From positions 40,715,668 to 40,779,667 of the forward strand of contig NC_052392.1 in the NCBI RefSeq assembly GCF_009389715.1: a stretch of 64,000 nucleotides of DNA, in the 5' to 3' direction. Numbering within the stretch: the first letter of the stretch is position 1; each line of letters starts with the position of its first letter. Shown piece after piece: positions 47,062-58,104 of the stretch. The notes below the pieces were generated by a model. It was not told the origin of the DNA, did no database searches, and saw only the letters and a list, made by a program, of their open reading frames with translations. Both the position numbers and the translations under genes were made by a program. The DNA comes from Phoenix dactylifera (lineage: Eukaryota > Streptophyta > Magnoliopsida > Arecales > Arecaceae).

Positions 47062-47639
47062 AATCGTGTGCTGGGAAGAAAGCCAAGATAATATCATAAT
47101 GCCCTTGGAGACATGTCGACATAAGCCCATAATGCCATAATAAGATAACATAAGCTACGATAAAGCCAGAATACTGAAACAAGAAATAAAGCCATAAGCA
47201 TTTTAGAGAGATACCGAAATATGGTGATAACGTCATCCAAAGGTAGATTGGGATATCATCAGAATGCCATAAAGAAATAAAGCCATAACTTCAATTCTCT
47301 CTTCAATATATTTATATTGAATGGCGTGCAAAATTCCCCCTTCTCCTGAAGTCTCCGCTTTATAGCAAACACTTGCACCACCACCACCACCACCACCACC
47401 AAGGTGCAACAGACGGCTGCTTCTCAAAATTATGGCTAAGAAGAATAGAGAATGGGGTTAAAAAGTGTTTGGGAGAGAAAGTACTTGTATCCGCCGCCGA
47501 CGCTTCCTGCTTTCTCGATTTCTTCTTTATCGGCCCACCCCGCGTGGGAGCGGGAGATTAGATCGGTCCCGCCAAACCGTCGTAAACCCGCTTGCTTATC
47601 CATTAGATCACTATCTAGCAGTTCAGATAAAGCCAACCA
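47062..47639. other. Intergenic with (CCA)n repeat
   Basis: No gene recognised. A CCA repeat of about 8 units lies at 47,376-47,400. Frames at 47,373-47,650 on both strands overlap and have no motif. Confidence 0.5.
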
Positions 47640-48246
47640 ACCTCACGTGAAAACAGTTTACCAATCTGGAAGGAGATATGTGCCAGAGCTCCGCTGGTGC
47701 TTCCGGCGATCAGATGGGCTATTGGCAATATGCGGTCGGTCAATGTCCATGAGGATAGTTGGGTGATGGTGATGCCGATTTGTCGATTGCCGACCATGGT
47801 GGACACGGCGAGATTAGCCAGACTCAGGATCATTGATTTGGTTGTTCTTGAGGAGGGCATATGGAGGGAGGGATTGGTCCGGGAGGCCTTCGGAGAGCAT
47901 TTGGCGAAGCTGATTTTGGCCATTCTGGTTTCGTCCTGTGAGGAGTAAGACAGATTGATATGGGTGCCGACAAGGCGATCTACGATGCGTGCTAGGGACC
48001 TCCATGCGCTGATCAGTAGAGAGTCAGCTCGGCAGATCGATGGAGGTTAGATTTGAAGGATGCGGATCCACCCGTGGGTGGCACTATTCATATGGAAAGT
48101 GGCATGGGGTTGCTTGCCTACTTGGAGGATGTTAGCCAGACGAGGAGTACGAACCACTCCATATTGTGAGATATGCCTGGACACTGAGGAGACCATTACC
48201 CATGTCATCCTTAGATGTCCTAGGGCAGTACAGATTTGGAAGTGCT
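47640..48246 (+). mobile_element. L1-type LINE fragment, plus strand, part 1
   Basis: Translation parallels the minus-strand LINE next to it. IRWAIGNMRSVNVHEDSW (about 47,704-47,758) and EGIWREGLVREAFGEHLAKL (47,853-47,912) are followed by the zinc-binding reverse-transcriptase-associated domain: VAWGCLPTWRMLARRGVRTT then YCEICLDTEETITHVILRCP (48,099-48,219). The 5' end is truncated near 47,640. The frame is broken by stops near 47,946 and 48,048. It is interrupted at about 48,246 by the opposite-strand LINE and resumes near 50,536. Confidence 0.8.
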
Positions 48247-50535
48247 CTTTTTTTGGGTAAAAACAGCAATTCATATAGCTCTAATGTGAGTACATCCTGC
48301 CAAGTCAAGAGAAAGTAAAAAGTATAAGAGTTGGAACTTGCCTCTTGCCGATGTCCACAAAAACTCTCCGGAGTGTTGGGCGACGAAAGAGGCGACCCAA
48401 TCCGCAGCACTGTTCGCCTCCCTAAACATATATGATATCTAAACCTCTCTGAACTCCTGGACCAGTCTGCAACACTTTCGGATGAGAGGATGACCATCAC
48501 CATACCTATCCGCTCCCCGAATCCAATCAATCACGATCGATGAGTCACCCTCAAGGTGCACACACTCTACGACCACACTCTCCTAACATAAGAGATCCCC
48601 TCCCATGCTGCCCGAAGCTCTATCCCAAGTGCTGTGAGACCAGGTGTGCGCCGACCTCCAGCTGCAATTAGTCTGCTGAGATGATCTCGGATGACAAAAC
48701 CAATACCTCCAGACACTCCATCCGCCGACATACTACCATCGAAGTTCACTTTGAGATGACCAGAAGGTGGGGGCGCCTAAGAAACAAGAGCAAACCTGGG
48801 TGCTAAAGCAGCGGATAGGGTACCTAGATGCCTCCAGTCAACCCAGAAGAGAATGAAATGGTAGCAAAAATGACCTCTCCTGCCTGACGCATAGCCCTAT
48901 CCACCACCAACCATGCAGGCGACCTCCTACCCTCAAACAAACTGGCATTTTTGTCCAACCATATGTGGTAGGCCAGGTATGCCCGCCGAATCCCAACCTC
49001 ATGAGAATTAAGGCACCTCAAGGATACCCTCAGGAGATGAATCAGATCCTGTGCAGACTCCATTGGGTGAGGCAATAACCCTGGGGACCTACTCCATATC
49101 GCCCTGGCCCTGGGACACCTCAAGAGGACATGATCAATCATTTCCTCTATATCCGCACACACCTCACAACACTGAGTGATCCGCACACCACGCCGAGCTA
49201 ACAAACTCCCGGTCGGAAGACAACCCCACGCCACCTTCTAGACAAAGAGGGTGACCCGTGGGTGTATCCGCAACCTCCAGATCTAACCTCCCTCAATCTA
49301 CCGAGCCAGCTCTCTACTAATCAAGGCCTGAAGATCTCTGGCTCGCACTCACGACCGCCCTTTAGGCACCCAAACAAGCCTGTCCAGCTCCTCCCAGGCA
49401 GGGATCGATGTCGCCAGGACCAACTCTGCTAACTCCCTCCCAAAAGCCTCCCGAATCAGACCCTCTCTCCAACAGCCCCCACCATGATCCAACAGATCGC
49501 TGACCCTGTGTTTAGCTAGCCTCGCCATGTCCACTGTGGTCAGTAGCCGACTAATCGATAGCTCAGTGACCCAGCTATCCTCCAGGACATCAATCGACCG
49601 GAAATCACCAACAACCCATCTAATCTCTGAAAGCACCAGTATGGCTCTAGCACACATCTCCCTCCAAACCGATGATCGATGACGACCCTCATGAGTGCCA
49701 GGTGGTAGACTATCATACTTGGCCCTCATCAAGGAAGACCACATACTGTCAGGCTCCAGCACAAATCTGGCAGCGTGTCGGGCCGCTAGAGCCTCCCGTC
49801 TCGACATTAGAGACTGCATCCCCAAACCTCTGTGCCTGGTCGGTGAACAAACAACCTCCCAAGCCAGCAAATGTATACCCCCCTGCCACTACCCCTCCCC
49901 CATAGAAAATTTCTGAACAGCTACTCAATAACCCTAAGAGTTGTCACTGGAATGAAGGAGTTAGAAAGCAGATAGACAGGAATAGAGGTGAGCACAGACC
50001 GCACCAAGATAATCCTGCCCATCATAGATAATATGTGCATCTGCCAATCCTCTAACCTGTGTTGAATACCGAGCTCAAGGGAGGAGCAATCCGTGGGGCG
50101 CAGACGCCGACCCGTGGGTGGGACCCCCAGGTATATCAGTGTACTCTCCTGCTCCCCCACTCCCAAATTCTCTCGAATGGATATCTTCAAAACTGGTCTG
50201 CTCTTCGGGCTGAAACATAAAGCTGACTTAGTCAAACTGACCCGTTGATCCGAAGCTGCACAATAATCTCGAACAATCCTCCAAATAACCCGAGCAGACT
50301 GCCTCATCGACCGGGCTAGCAATAAGCAATCATCGGCAAAGAGCAAATGCGAGATCGGGGTGGCACCCGACATAGGTCTGTAAACCTCTAACTCCTAAGC
50401 ATGCACTGCGTGTCGAAGAGCGCGGGAGAGTGCGTATGCTGAAATGATAAAGAGTAATGGAGAGAGGGGACACCCCTGACGCAGCCCTCCTGAAGACTCA
50501 AAAAATCGATATGGTGTCCCGTTCATCCCCCACAG
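48247..50535 (-). mobile_element. L1-type LINE, minus strand, 5'-truncated
   Basis: On the minus strand the fragment starts within the reverse transcriptase ([13 protein letters not shown] near 50,490, then FADD at about 50,329-50,340). It continues through the RT tail (49,921-50,373) and the connecting region (49,349-49,870, LEDSW...CWREGLIREAF). Then come the zinc-binding domain CCEVCADIEEMIDHVLLRCP (about 49,110-49,170) and a plant-LINE RNase H (NFDGSMSADGVSGGIGFVIRD, from about 48,747). It ends in TTTTTACCC and an A-tail, seen as poly(T) at 48,248-48,254. Several stops make it inactive. Truncation at the 5' end is usual for LINEs. It sits inside the plus-strand LINE. Confidence 0.85.
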
Positions 50536-50709
50536 GTGTTGAAGTTAGTAGATGACTTGTTATACTATTTGAGGGACTCCATGAGGCGACCAAGCTTGAT
50601 TGAAGAGGGGATCAAGAGGGTATATCTGGCTTATCACATTTGGTTGGACAGAAATGTCTGTATATTTGAGAGCAGTAGGTCGGCGCCGAGGATGGTGGTG
50701 GACAGGATT
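50536..50709 (+). mobile_element. L1-type LINE fragment, plus strand, part 2
   Basis: Reads [20 protein letters not shown] then IKRVYLAYHIWLDRNVCIFE, matching AYLAYHIWLDKNASLFEGRR of the minus-strand LINE (about 48,940-49,000). It continues the domain order of part 1 (47,640-48,246) with about 10 residues missing at the junction. It ends abruptly at 50,709 where the Sirevirus LTR begins. Confidence 0.75.
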
Positions 50710-52024
50710 TGTTGCCCAGAGATGGTCACCCAAGAGGGGGGGTGAATTGGGTGTTTTAAAACTTTTGTCTAATTAAAAAAATAAAACACATAAATGTATG
50801 AGCTAAAGCTAAAATAAAGCTATGAAGACAAACAATCGCAAACACAAGCTTTTATAGTGGTTCGGAGCCTCCACTGCTCCTACATCCACTCCCCAAAGCA
50901 CCTTTGGGAATTTCCACTATAATCCACGATTACAGTACGGTAGTTTTGCGAGTTCACTACCCAACTCGTTGTTTTACACCGGGCTAACAACAAACCCTAT
51001 AACCCCCAATTTCACTTAGGCTTGGGACGCCTTTCCCTTGTTCCAAGTCCCTTGACTGGAACAAGCACCACAATGAAAGGTTTTACAAAGGATTGAAAAG
51101 CTCTAAATAAGCAAATATGACAATGATAAACAATAGAACCCGGAAGCAAATATAGCCGTTAGAGATAAAGTAAAAGAGATTTGAAATTCAAACCAAACCT
51201 GCAAAAGTTGTCAGTCGCGTCCCAGGCGCTCCGGAGACGTCTCCGCTTCAACGCGAGACGTCTCGGCTGTATAAATTTACTTTTCACTTTGTTTGGGGTC
51301 GACTCGGCACTTTACGGGGACGACTCTGGAATTGTATTGTTTGAATCCTTGTTTTTCTGTTTTTCTGAGAGGGTCGTCTCTGTACTTTACGGGGACGTCT
51401 CGGCTTGTTTGCACTTTTTGCATGGGGACGACTCCGCTGCCTTGGGGACGACTCCGCTGTTATAACTCCGAAAAACATGTCTTCTGGAATTCTCTGAGAG
51501 AGTCGACTCCGCTCTTTCAGGGGACGTCTCCGCTGCCTTATCACCGAAAATGACATCCTCTGGAAAACCCTGAGAGAGCCGACTCCGCTACCTCGGGGAC
51601 GACTCGGAAAGTCTGCTTTTTACTTGCGGGGACGACTCCGCGTACGGTGGGGACGTCTCGCGCATATCTCTTGAAAATTGCCTTTCTGCCGCCACTGAGA
51701 GAGTCGACTCCGCTACTGAGAGAGTCGACTCCGCTATCGCGGGGACGACCCGGCAGGTGCCGGGGACGTCTCCAGACGTGCCAGTTCTTCCTGTTTGTGC
51801 CAGAGACGTCTCTGAGACAACCCGGAGACGTCTCGGCTGTCCCTGAACTTTTTCTTTCATCTCAAAAATTCTTTAATAAGTCCTTAAAAAATCATGGGAA
51901 CTTGCCTAGACATTTCTTAACAATATTCTTAATAAAATACATGAAATCCTCAATTAAATTGTTAAGATAAATGGAATTATACTCTAGTATTTTGTATTCA
52001 TCAAAATCCATTAGGGGGTCAACA
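50710..52024 (-). repeat. Sirevirus A 3' LTR
   Basis: 1,315 bp, TGTTGCCCAG...GGTCAACA on plus. 51,225-51,840 is packed with short CpG-containing palindromes. The outer part is AT-rich. Confidence 0.88.
51225..51840. repeat. Array of about 20 CpG palindromes in Sirevirus A LTR
   Basis: Units of GGGGACGACTCCGC, GAGAGTCGACTCCGC and GAGACGTCTC type recur every 15-50 bp, separated by unrelated AT-richer spacers. Cores are GACGTC and GTCGAC, both self-complementary. Confidence 0.85.
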
Positions 52025-52640
52025 ATCTCCCCCTTTTTGATGATGACAAAACACTGAGTATATGCAAAATTCGAAATTTAAACATATACACAGTATTTGA
52101 TCAGATGTACAAGCATAATATTTTGATTAGAGCTAGATACAGTGTGCATAATTCAAAATAGTCAATTTTCAGTTCTATCATTATGCATAAGATTGATCTT
52201 TATAGCTCTTAAGCAATTTTAGCATATCAACCGAATTTGAATTAAGTTAAAATTTGAAAGCTAAGTTCTTTTTGACTCCCCCTTTCTTTTCCAGAAGGGC
52301 AATTATCTAAAAGCCAATATTTTTCAATTTTATCTTTTTTAATTCAACTTTGGAGTATGAATTTCGTATTTTGCATTCCAATGTATCCAATATCCATATT
52401 GGTTCTACTCTTGGTTCTACTCCCCCTTCTATATATCTACTCCCCCTTTTTGTCATCAACAATGAAGGGGACAAATTATCCTTCCATGAACTACTCAAGG
52501 AGATTCAAGTTGTGCTCCCCCTGTCCAAGTTATTTCTATTAAAGAATTTTAGTCATTCATATCACTCCCCCTTTGTTTTGGAATTCATTTCAGACTCCTC
52601 TTTTTGTTTAACATAGTTATCACAAGATGTGCTCCCCCTG
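52025..52640 (-). promoter_or_regulatory. Multiple polypurine tracts of Sirevirus A
   Basis: CTCCCCCT-type tracts at about 52,027, 52,276, 52,421, 52,442, 52,516, 52,567 and 52,632 (purine-rich on the minus strand). The first abuts the 3' LTR and should be the functional plus-strand primer. Repeated tracts upstream of the 3' LTR are a described Sirevirus feature. Confidence 0.8.
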
Positions 52641-52926
52641 TGTCATATGCATGGATAAGTTGTGTTGAATTTGAATACTTAAGGTATGTTATGAGATTTT
52701 TATGGCACATCACAAGAAACACATACACAGTCACAGAATCACATACACAGTAGCACATACACAAGGTTTCAAAAGAAATTGTATTCATGTATTATTGTAA
52801 ACCTTTGAAGTCAGTACATAGTTAAAAGAAGAAATCATTACAAGTATTGATTTCTACTACAAAAAGTGTTTCAAAATAGCCTAGGGTATACAAAAAGAAG
52901 ATCCCTAGATGTCTACAAAAAGTTCC

Positions 52927-54369
52927 TTATCGGCGACGTTGCTCATAAGCCCTACAAGCTGCATCTATAAATGCATTGATTGAATCCATTAGGGTCTTGA
53001 ACTGATCTCCCTGTGACTTATGGAAGGCTGCCACGAGTGCTTCAAATTCTATGGTTGCCATTTCAATTCTTCCTCTAAGTTGGGCAACCAAGGTGCCCAC
53101 ATTTCCTTCTGGGCTTGTCAACTCTTTAAGACTCTTTGAAATGGTCTTCAAGCTGTCCTTTAGCTCAATTGATCTGAATGTTTGGGTGGCACCCACACCA
53201 ACTATTTCTTGCGTTGTAGCTTCAATTTGAGCTCTAATTTTCTTCAGCTCTTGTAGAAGCCCTTCATGTGAAGCTCTGATGGGGGCTAACTCAGTAGAGA
53301 TCATGGATCTCATTTCCTCCCTCATCTGCTGGCAAATGACAGATGCTAAGGTACGCATCTGGTCTTCTGATAGGAAGGAGGGCCCACTGACTGGAGGAGG
53401 TGGTGGCATGGATGTGGAAGGTCCAGCTGAGCTGGAGGGTATATTAGGGAAATCCATGTGGCTGGGTGGAGGAGAGTGGTGGTCAGACTCCTGATGTGGG
53501 ATCTCAGGCTCTAGGGTTTGAGCTTTTCTTTTTGGTATCTTGACCCAAGACCCATCTACCTTTTGAAACTCCATTCTTCGCATTGTGCCCTCATTATAGT
53601 AGTCGGTGTTTCTCAAGAGTTTTGCAGGTTCATTTTCGGGAATGTGAACCTTAAAGTGTTTAAATACTAGGGTAAATATCATGCCATAGGGTATACTAAA
53701 CCTAGAATACCTATGACATAGAGCAATGTAGTTTAACATGAGTCTAGGGAGGTTTAGAGGAATCCCTAGTAGGATATGGTGCATGATAACTAAATCTCGC
53801 TCCGAAACAAAATCGAAGCGATCGGTTTTAGGAAACAAGACCCGGTTGACAATACTTAAAAGTAATCTCATCTCGGCATTTAGGTCTTGTGAGTTCACTA
53901 CATCAAGAGGGCCGCAGTCCTCTCGTCCTAAAAGTAAGTTTAGGGCTATTTCCCTTTGGGGATGTGAGGTTGGAGCCTCACCGTCCTTAGGGATTTGCAA
54001 AACAGTGGATAAGATGTCCTCATTAATTTCTACTAATGTCCCCCGGACATATGCAGTGTACCCTAAGTCCCCTAAAGCCATATTACTAAACATTTCTCTA
54101 ACAAGGCCGGGGTAGGTTGAGGTATTGAGGGTACAAAGGTGCTCCCACCCTTGGGCTCGGAGTCTCTCTCCAATAGAGAACCCCTCATTATTTAGAAAAT
54201 GAAAATCTATGTACCTCCCGGTTGTTACTGTGCGATTTGCACAAGAAATGGTTGTGGTCGGCGGAGCAACCGGAGGAGACGGCGCGGAAGGTTCTTCCCT
54301 CCGTTCCTCACCGTCGGCCGCTGCCCTAGGAAGCCTCCCACCAGTCCTCCTAGCTCTTTTGGGTGCCAT
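52927..54369 (-). CDS. Sirevirus A third ORF (plant-transposon-protein domain, so-called env-like position)
   Basis: 480 residues, intact, downstream of pol by about 600 bp. The basic N-terminus (MAPKRARRTGGR) and Pro-rich stretch lead into a domain FLNNEGFSIGERLRAQGWEH ... LGDLGYTAYVRG, the type annotated as putative plant transposon protein. Then come a Pro-rich linker (about 300-335) and a helical, coiled-coil-like C-terminus. I see no signal peptide or transmembrane helix, so envelope function is not supported by the sequence despite its position. It is probably expressed from a spliced or internal transcript. Upstream (54,515-54,600) are GAGACGTCTC palindromes like those of the LTR. Confidence 0.8.
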   Translation of the reverse strand: MAPKRARRTGGRLPRAAADGEERREEPSAPSPPVAPPTTTISCANRTVTTGRYIDFHFLNNEGFSIGERLRAQGWEHLCTLNTSTYPGLVREMFSNMALGDLGYTAYVRGTLVEINEDILSTVLQIPKDGEAPTSHPQREIALNLLLGREDCGPLDVVNSQDLNAEMRLLLSIVNRVLFPKTDRFDFVSERDLVIMHHILLGIPLNLPRLMLNYIALCHRYSRFSIPYGMIFTLVFKHFKVHIPENEPAKLLRNTDYYNEGTMRRMEFQKVDGSWVKIPKRKAQTLEPEIPHQESDHHSPPPSHMDFPNIPSSSAGPSTSMPPPPPVSGPSFLSEDQMRTLASVICQQMREEMRSMISTELAPIRASHEGLLQELKKIRAQIEATTQEIVGVGATQTFRSIELKDSLKTISKSLKELTSPEGNVGTLVAQLRGRIEMATIEFEALVAAFHKSQGDQFKTLMDSINAFIDAACRAYEQRRR

Positions 54370-54514
54370 TGAATGGAAATCCTAGGGAAATGAGGAGAAA
54401 GAGGCTAGGGTTTGTGTTGGAGAAAAATGGAGGCTAGGGTTTTTGTTTTTGTCGGGGATGAAAGGGAAAGCTCGGGTCGGCTCGAGCTGTTTCGACCTAT
54501 TTAAAAACACTCGT

Positions 54515-54600
54515 TCGGTCCCCGAGACGTCTCCGTGACTAAGGCGAGACGTCTCGCCTGGGGGGACATCTCTGCGATTTGCCAGAGACGTCTCCGGCAC
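54515..54600. repeat. CpG palindromes upstream of the third ORF
   Basis: Three GAGACGTCTC copies and one GGACATCTC variant within 85 bp, about 150-230 bp upstream of the ORF start on the minus strand. Confidence 0.8.
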
Positions 54601-54966
54601 TGAAAAATTTCAGACTGAATTCTATCTTTTCTCAATTTTTTATTTAATCACCCTAATCAACATGATTTCTTTTGATAAACACAGAGTGAATTTGTTTGTG
54701 ATCCTCCCCCTTAATAATACATCCTATAATAATTTGATAATGATTTTTGAATTATTAATATTGAAATGAGGAATGTTTGACCAAATTTCGAATACCTATA
54801 AAATAGGCTCTGAAAATATCTCCATGAAGAGTCCAAGGGAGGGTAACCATCCTCCGAAAAGTCAAACAGTTCGTCATTTAGCTTAGATGAATTCATGCTT
54901 TCACTTATGTTTACCTTGAGGTGGATTACTAGTTTGAGTAGCAAAGCTATGCAATACAAGTTCAAT

Positions 54967-57900
54967 TTATTTGCTAGGATCATACAAGCTCAAAGCATTC
55001 CTTAAGAAGTTGAATCTATCTTTACAAAGGGGCTTTGTAAAGATATCGGCCAATTGATTTTCAGTACATACATATTCAATCATCACATCATTTTTCAGCA
55101 CATGATCCCTAATAAAATGATGCCTAATCTCTATATGCTTTGACTTAGAGTGTTGGACAGGATTTTTTGTTAAATTAATTGCACTTGTATTATCACATTT
55201 AATTGGTATATTATCCATTTTGATGCCGAAGTCTTCAAGTTGTTGCTTAATCCAAAGAACTTGGGCACAACAGCTTCCAGCTGCAATGTACTCAGTCTCA
55301 GCTGTGGACAAGGCAACTGAATTTTGTTTCTTGCTAAACCAGGAAACCAAATTTGCACCTAAGAATTGACATGTGCCACTTGTGCTTTTTCTGTCGAGTT
55401 TGCACCCGGCAAAATCAGCATCGGAATAAGCAATTAAATTTATGTCAGATTGTTTAGAATACCATAAGCCTACATTAGATGTCCCTACCAGATATCTAAA
55501 AATTCTTTTAACAGCTTGCAAGTGTGATTCCTTAGGACATGCTTGGTATCTAGCACACATACAAACACTGAATAATATATCTGGTCTACTAGTAGTAAGG
55601 TAAAGTAATGAGCCTATCATACCTCTGTACAATTTGCAGTCTATACTTTTACCTTTTTCATCTTTGTCAAGCTTGCAACTTGAGCCCATGGGTGTGCTGA
55701 TTTCCTTTGCATCCTTCATCTTGAATTTTTCCAACATTTCCTTGACATATTTGGACTGACTGATGAAGATGCCTTCCTCTGATTGTTTTATTTGTAGCCC
55801 AAGGAAGAAGTTGAGCTCACCCATCATGCTCATTTCAAATTCTCCCTGCATAAGCTTGGCAAACTCTTGACAAAGACTATCATTAGTAGCACCAAAAATT
55901 ATATCATCCACATAAATTTGTACAAGCAGTAAGTCATTTCCTTTTCTTTTAATGAAGAGGGTTTTGTCTACATTTCCTCTCTTAAATTTGTTTTCAATTA
56001 GGAAATTACTTAATCTTTCGTACCATGCCCTAGGGGCTTGCTTAAGTCCATACAATGCTTTATGCAATTTATACACATAATCTGGATGTAAGTGATTTTC
56101 AAAACCTGGAGGTTGTCCTACATAAACTTCCTCCATTATATAACCATTTAAAAACGCACTTTTTACATCCATTTGATAGAGTTTAAAATCCATGAAGCAT
56201 GCATATGCCAAAAGCAGTCTAATAGCTTCTAACCTAGCAACAGGAGCAAAAGTTTCATCGAAATCTATTCCTTCCTCCTGATTATAGCCTTTGGCCACTA
56301 GCCTAGCTTTGTTTCTTATTACTATTCCATCTTCATCTAGTTTATTTCTATATACCCATTTGGTGCCTATAATTGAAACATTAGGGGGTCTTTTCATTAA
56401 AGTCCAAACTTCATTTCTTTCAAATTGGTTTAATTCCTCTTGCATAGCATTCATCCAATTATCATCTTTTTCAGCTTCTTCTAGTGATTTAGGCTCGATT
56501 TGTGTAACGAATGCAAGATAATTACTAGTATTTCTTAGAGAGGATCTTGTCCTTACCCCTTGTGAGGGATCACCAAGGATTAGATCCCTTGGATGACCAT
56601 GTGCATACCTCCATTCCTTAGGAAGATCTTGATTTCTCAACGGAGGTTGGTCTTCTTCTTCATCTTGCTGAATTGTATCTTCTTTGATCTCATCCTCTTG
56701 TTGTTTGTCTTGTATGGAGAATTCCTTCATTGGGTCTTCAAGTATACCTGCATCACCATCTTCTTCTTTTCTAGGAGAATCTCCATTAGCTTCATCAAAA
56801 ACAACATGAATGAATTCTTCAACAACGAGAGTTCTCTTGTTGAAGACCCTGTATGCTCTACTAGATGAGGAATAACCTAAGAAGATCCCCTCATCTGATT
56901 TAGCACTAAATTTGCTTAGATTGTCCTTTCCATTATTTAAAATAAAGCATCGACAACCGAAAACATGAAAATAGCTTATATTTGGTTTCTTACCTTTTAT
57001 TAACTCATAAGGTGTTTTCTTCAAGATGGATCTAACTAATGCACGGTTTAAAATGTGACATGCAGTATTTATTGCTTCAGCCCAAAAATATTTTGGTAGA
57101 TCTGATTCGCACAACATGGTACGAGCCATATCTGCTAGTGTGCGATTCTTCCTCTCTACCACCCCATTTTGTTGGGGTGTCCTAGGTGCCGAGAAATTGT
57201 GATTGATACCATTTTCGTCACAAAACTTTTCAAAGTGCTGATTTTCAAACTCGGTACCATGATCACTCCTAATTGCTTTTAGTTTAAGATTGAGTTCATT
57301 CGAAACTCTATTATGAAACTTGATAAAAGCGGGAAGGGACTCATCTTTATGTGCAAGAAATGAAACCCATGTAAAACGTGAAAAATCATCAACAATTACA
57401 AGACCAAATTTCTTACCCCCTAGACTAGCAGTTCTAGTGGGTCCAAACAAATCCATGTGGATTAGTTCTAAGGGTTTTGTTGTTGAGACTATGTTTTTAG
57501 ACTTGAAAGAGCTTCTCGTTTGTTTCCCTAATTGACATGCAGCACAAATTTTGTTCTTTTCAAAATCTATCTTTGGTAGTCCTTTGACTAGATCTTTTGT
57601 AATCAATTTAGAAACTAAATCCATGCTAGCATGTCCTAACCTACGATGCCATAACCAACTAGTCTCATTGACTTTGGGACTCATGGCTACAAGACATTGG
57701 CCATCCTTCATGGTGAGATCATCAAGATCAACCATGTAAACATTTCCATGCCTATGTCCTGTGAGTATGATCTCATTGTCAATTGGACTACTAATTATGC
57801 ATAGTGATGATTCAAATGACACTTTAAATCCCTTGTCACAAAATTGACTTATACTTAATAGATTATGTTTTAGTCCATTAACTAACAATACATTGTCAAT

Positions 57901-58104
57901 AAAAGAGGAGGGTGAAATGGAGATTTTACCAACACCAATGATTTGACCTTTAGCATTGTCTCCAAATGTGACTACTCCTCCTTCTTTTGATTTCAAAGTG
58001 ACGAAGAGACTCTTGTCACCGGTCATATGCCTTGAGCAACCACTATCAAGATACCACATTCTCCTTTTATTCCCGGCTGCAAGGCATACCTGCAAAATGA
58101 TCAT
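54967..58104 (-). CDS. Sirevirus A pol: protease, integrase, reverse transcriptase, RNase H
   Basis: 1,045 residues without a stop. Protease DSG at residues 20-22 ([14 protein letters not shown]). Integrase zinc region WHRRLGH ... CAACQLGK (about 152-193), then the DDE core ([33 protein letters not shown]). Reverse transcriptase shows [26 protein letters not shown] and YVDDIIFGA. RNase H shows [16 protein letters not shown] and STAETEYIA. All catalytic motifs are present. The pol ATG overlaps the gag TGA (ATGA, 58,101-58,104), so the frames differ by one base. In some Sireviruses gag and pol lie in different frames or are separated by a stop. An acceptor-like TTTTGCAGG lies just inside pol. 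Confidence 0.92.
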   Translation of the reverse strand: MIILQVCLAAGNKRRMWYLDSGCSRHMTGDKSLFVTLKSKEGGVVTFGDNAKGQIIGVGKISISPSSFIDNVLLVNGLKHNLLSISQFCDKGFKVSFESSLCIISSPIDNEIILTGHRHGNVYMVDLDDLTMKDGQCLVAMSPKVNETSWLWHRRLGHASMDLVSKLITKDLVKGLPKIDFEKNKICAACQLGKQTRSSFKSKNIVSTTKPLELIHMDLFGPTRTASLGGKKFGLVIVDDFSRFTWVSFLAHKDESLPAFIKFHNRVSNELNLKLKAIRSDHGTEFENQHFEKFCDENGINHNFSAPRTPQQNGVVERKNRTLADMARTMLCESDLPKYFWAEAINTACHILNRALVRSILKKTPYELIKGKKPNISYFHVFGCRCFILNNGKDNLSKFSAKSDEGIFLGYSSSSRAYRVFNKRTLVVEEFIHVVFDEANGDSPRKEEDGDAGILEDPMKEFSIQDKQQEDEIKEDTIQQDEEEDQPPLRNQDLPKEWRYAHGHPRDLILGDPSQGVRTRSSLRNTSNYLAFVTQIEPKSLEEAEKDDNWMNAMQEELNQFERNEVWTLMKRPPNVSIIGTKWVYRNKLDEDGIVIRNKARLVAKGYNQEEGIDFDETFAPVARLEAIRLLLAYACFMDFKLYQMDVKSAFLNGYIMEEVYVGQPPGFENHLHPDYVYKLHKALYGLKQAPRAWYERLSNFLIENKFKRGNVDKTLFIKRKGNDLLLVQIYVDDIIFGATNDSLCQEFAKLMQGEFEMSMMGELNFFLGLQIKQSEEGIFISQSKYVKEMLEKFKMKDAKEISTPMGSSCKLDKDEKGKSIDCKLYRGMIGSLLYLTTSRPDILFSVCMCARYQACPKESHLQAVKRIFRYLVGTSNVGLWYSKQSDINLIAYSDADFAGCKLDRKSTSGTCQFLGANLVSWFSKKQNSVALSTAETEYIAAGSCCAQVLWIKQQLEDFGIKMDNIPIKCDNTSAINLTKNPVQHSKSKHIEIRHHFIRDHVLKNDVMIEYVCTENQLADIFTKPLCKDRFNFLRNALSLYDPSK

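Noticed and set aside
48236..50550. GAAGT on both sides of the minus-strand LINE as target duplication
   Set aside because: Only 5 bp, and not placed exactly at the A-tail and 5' end. A small deletion at the junction is also implied, so no duplication is claimed.
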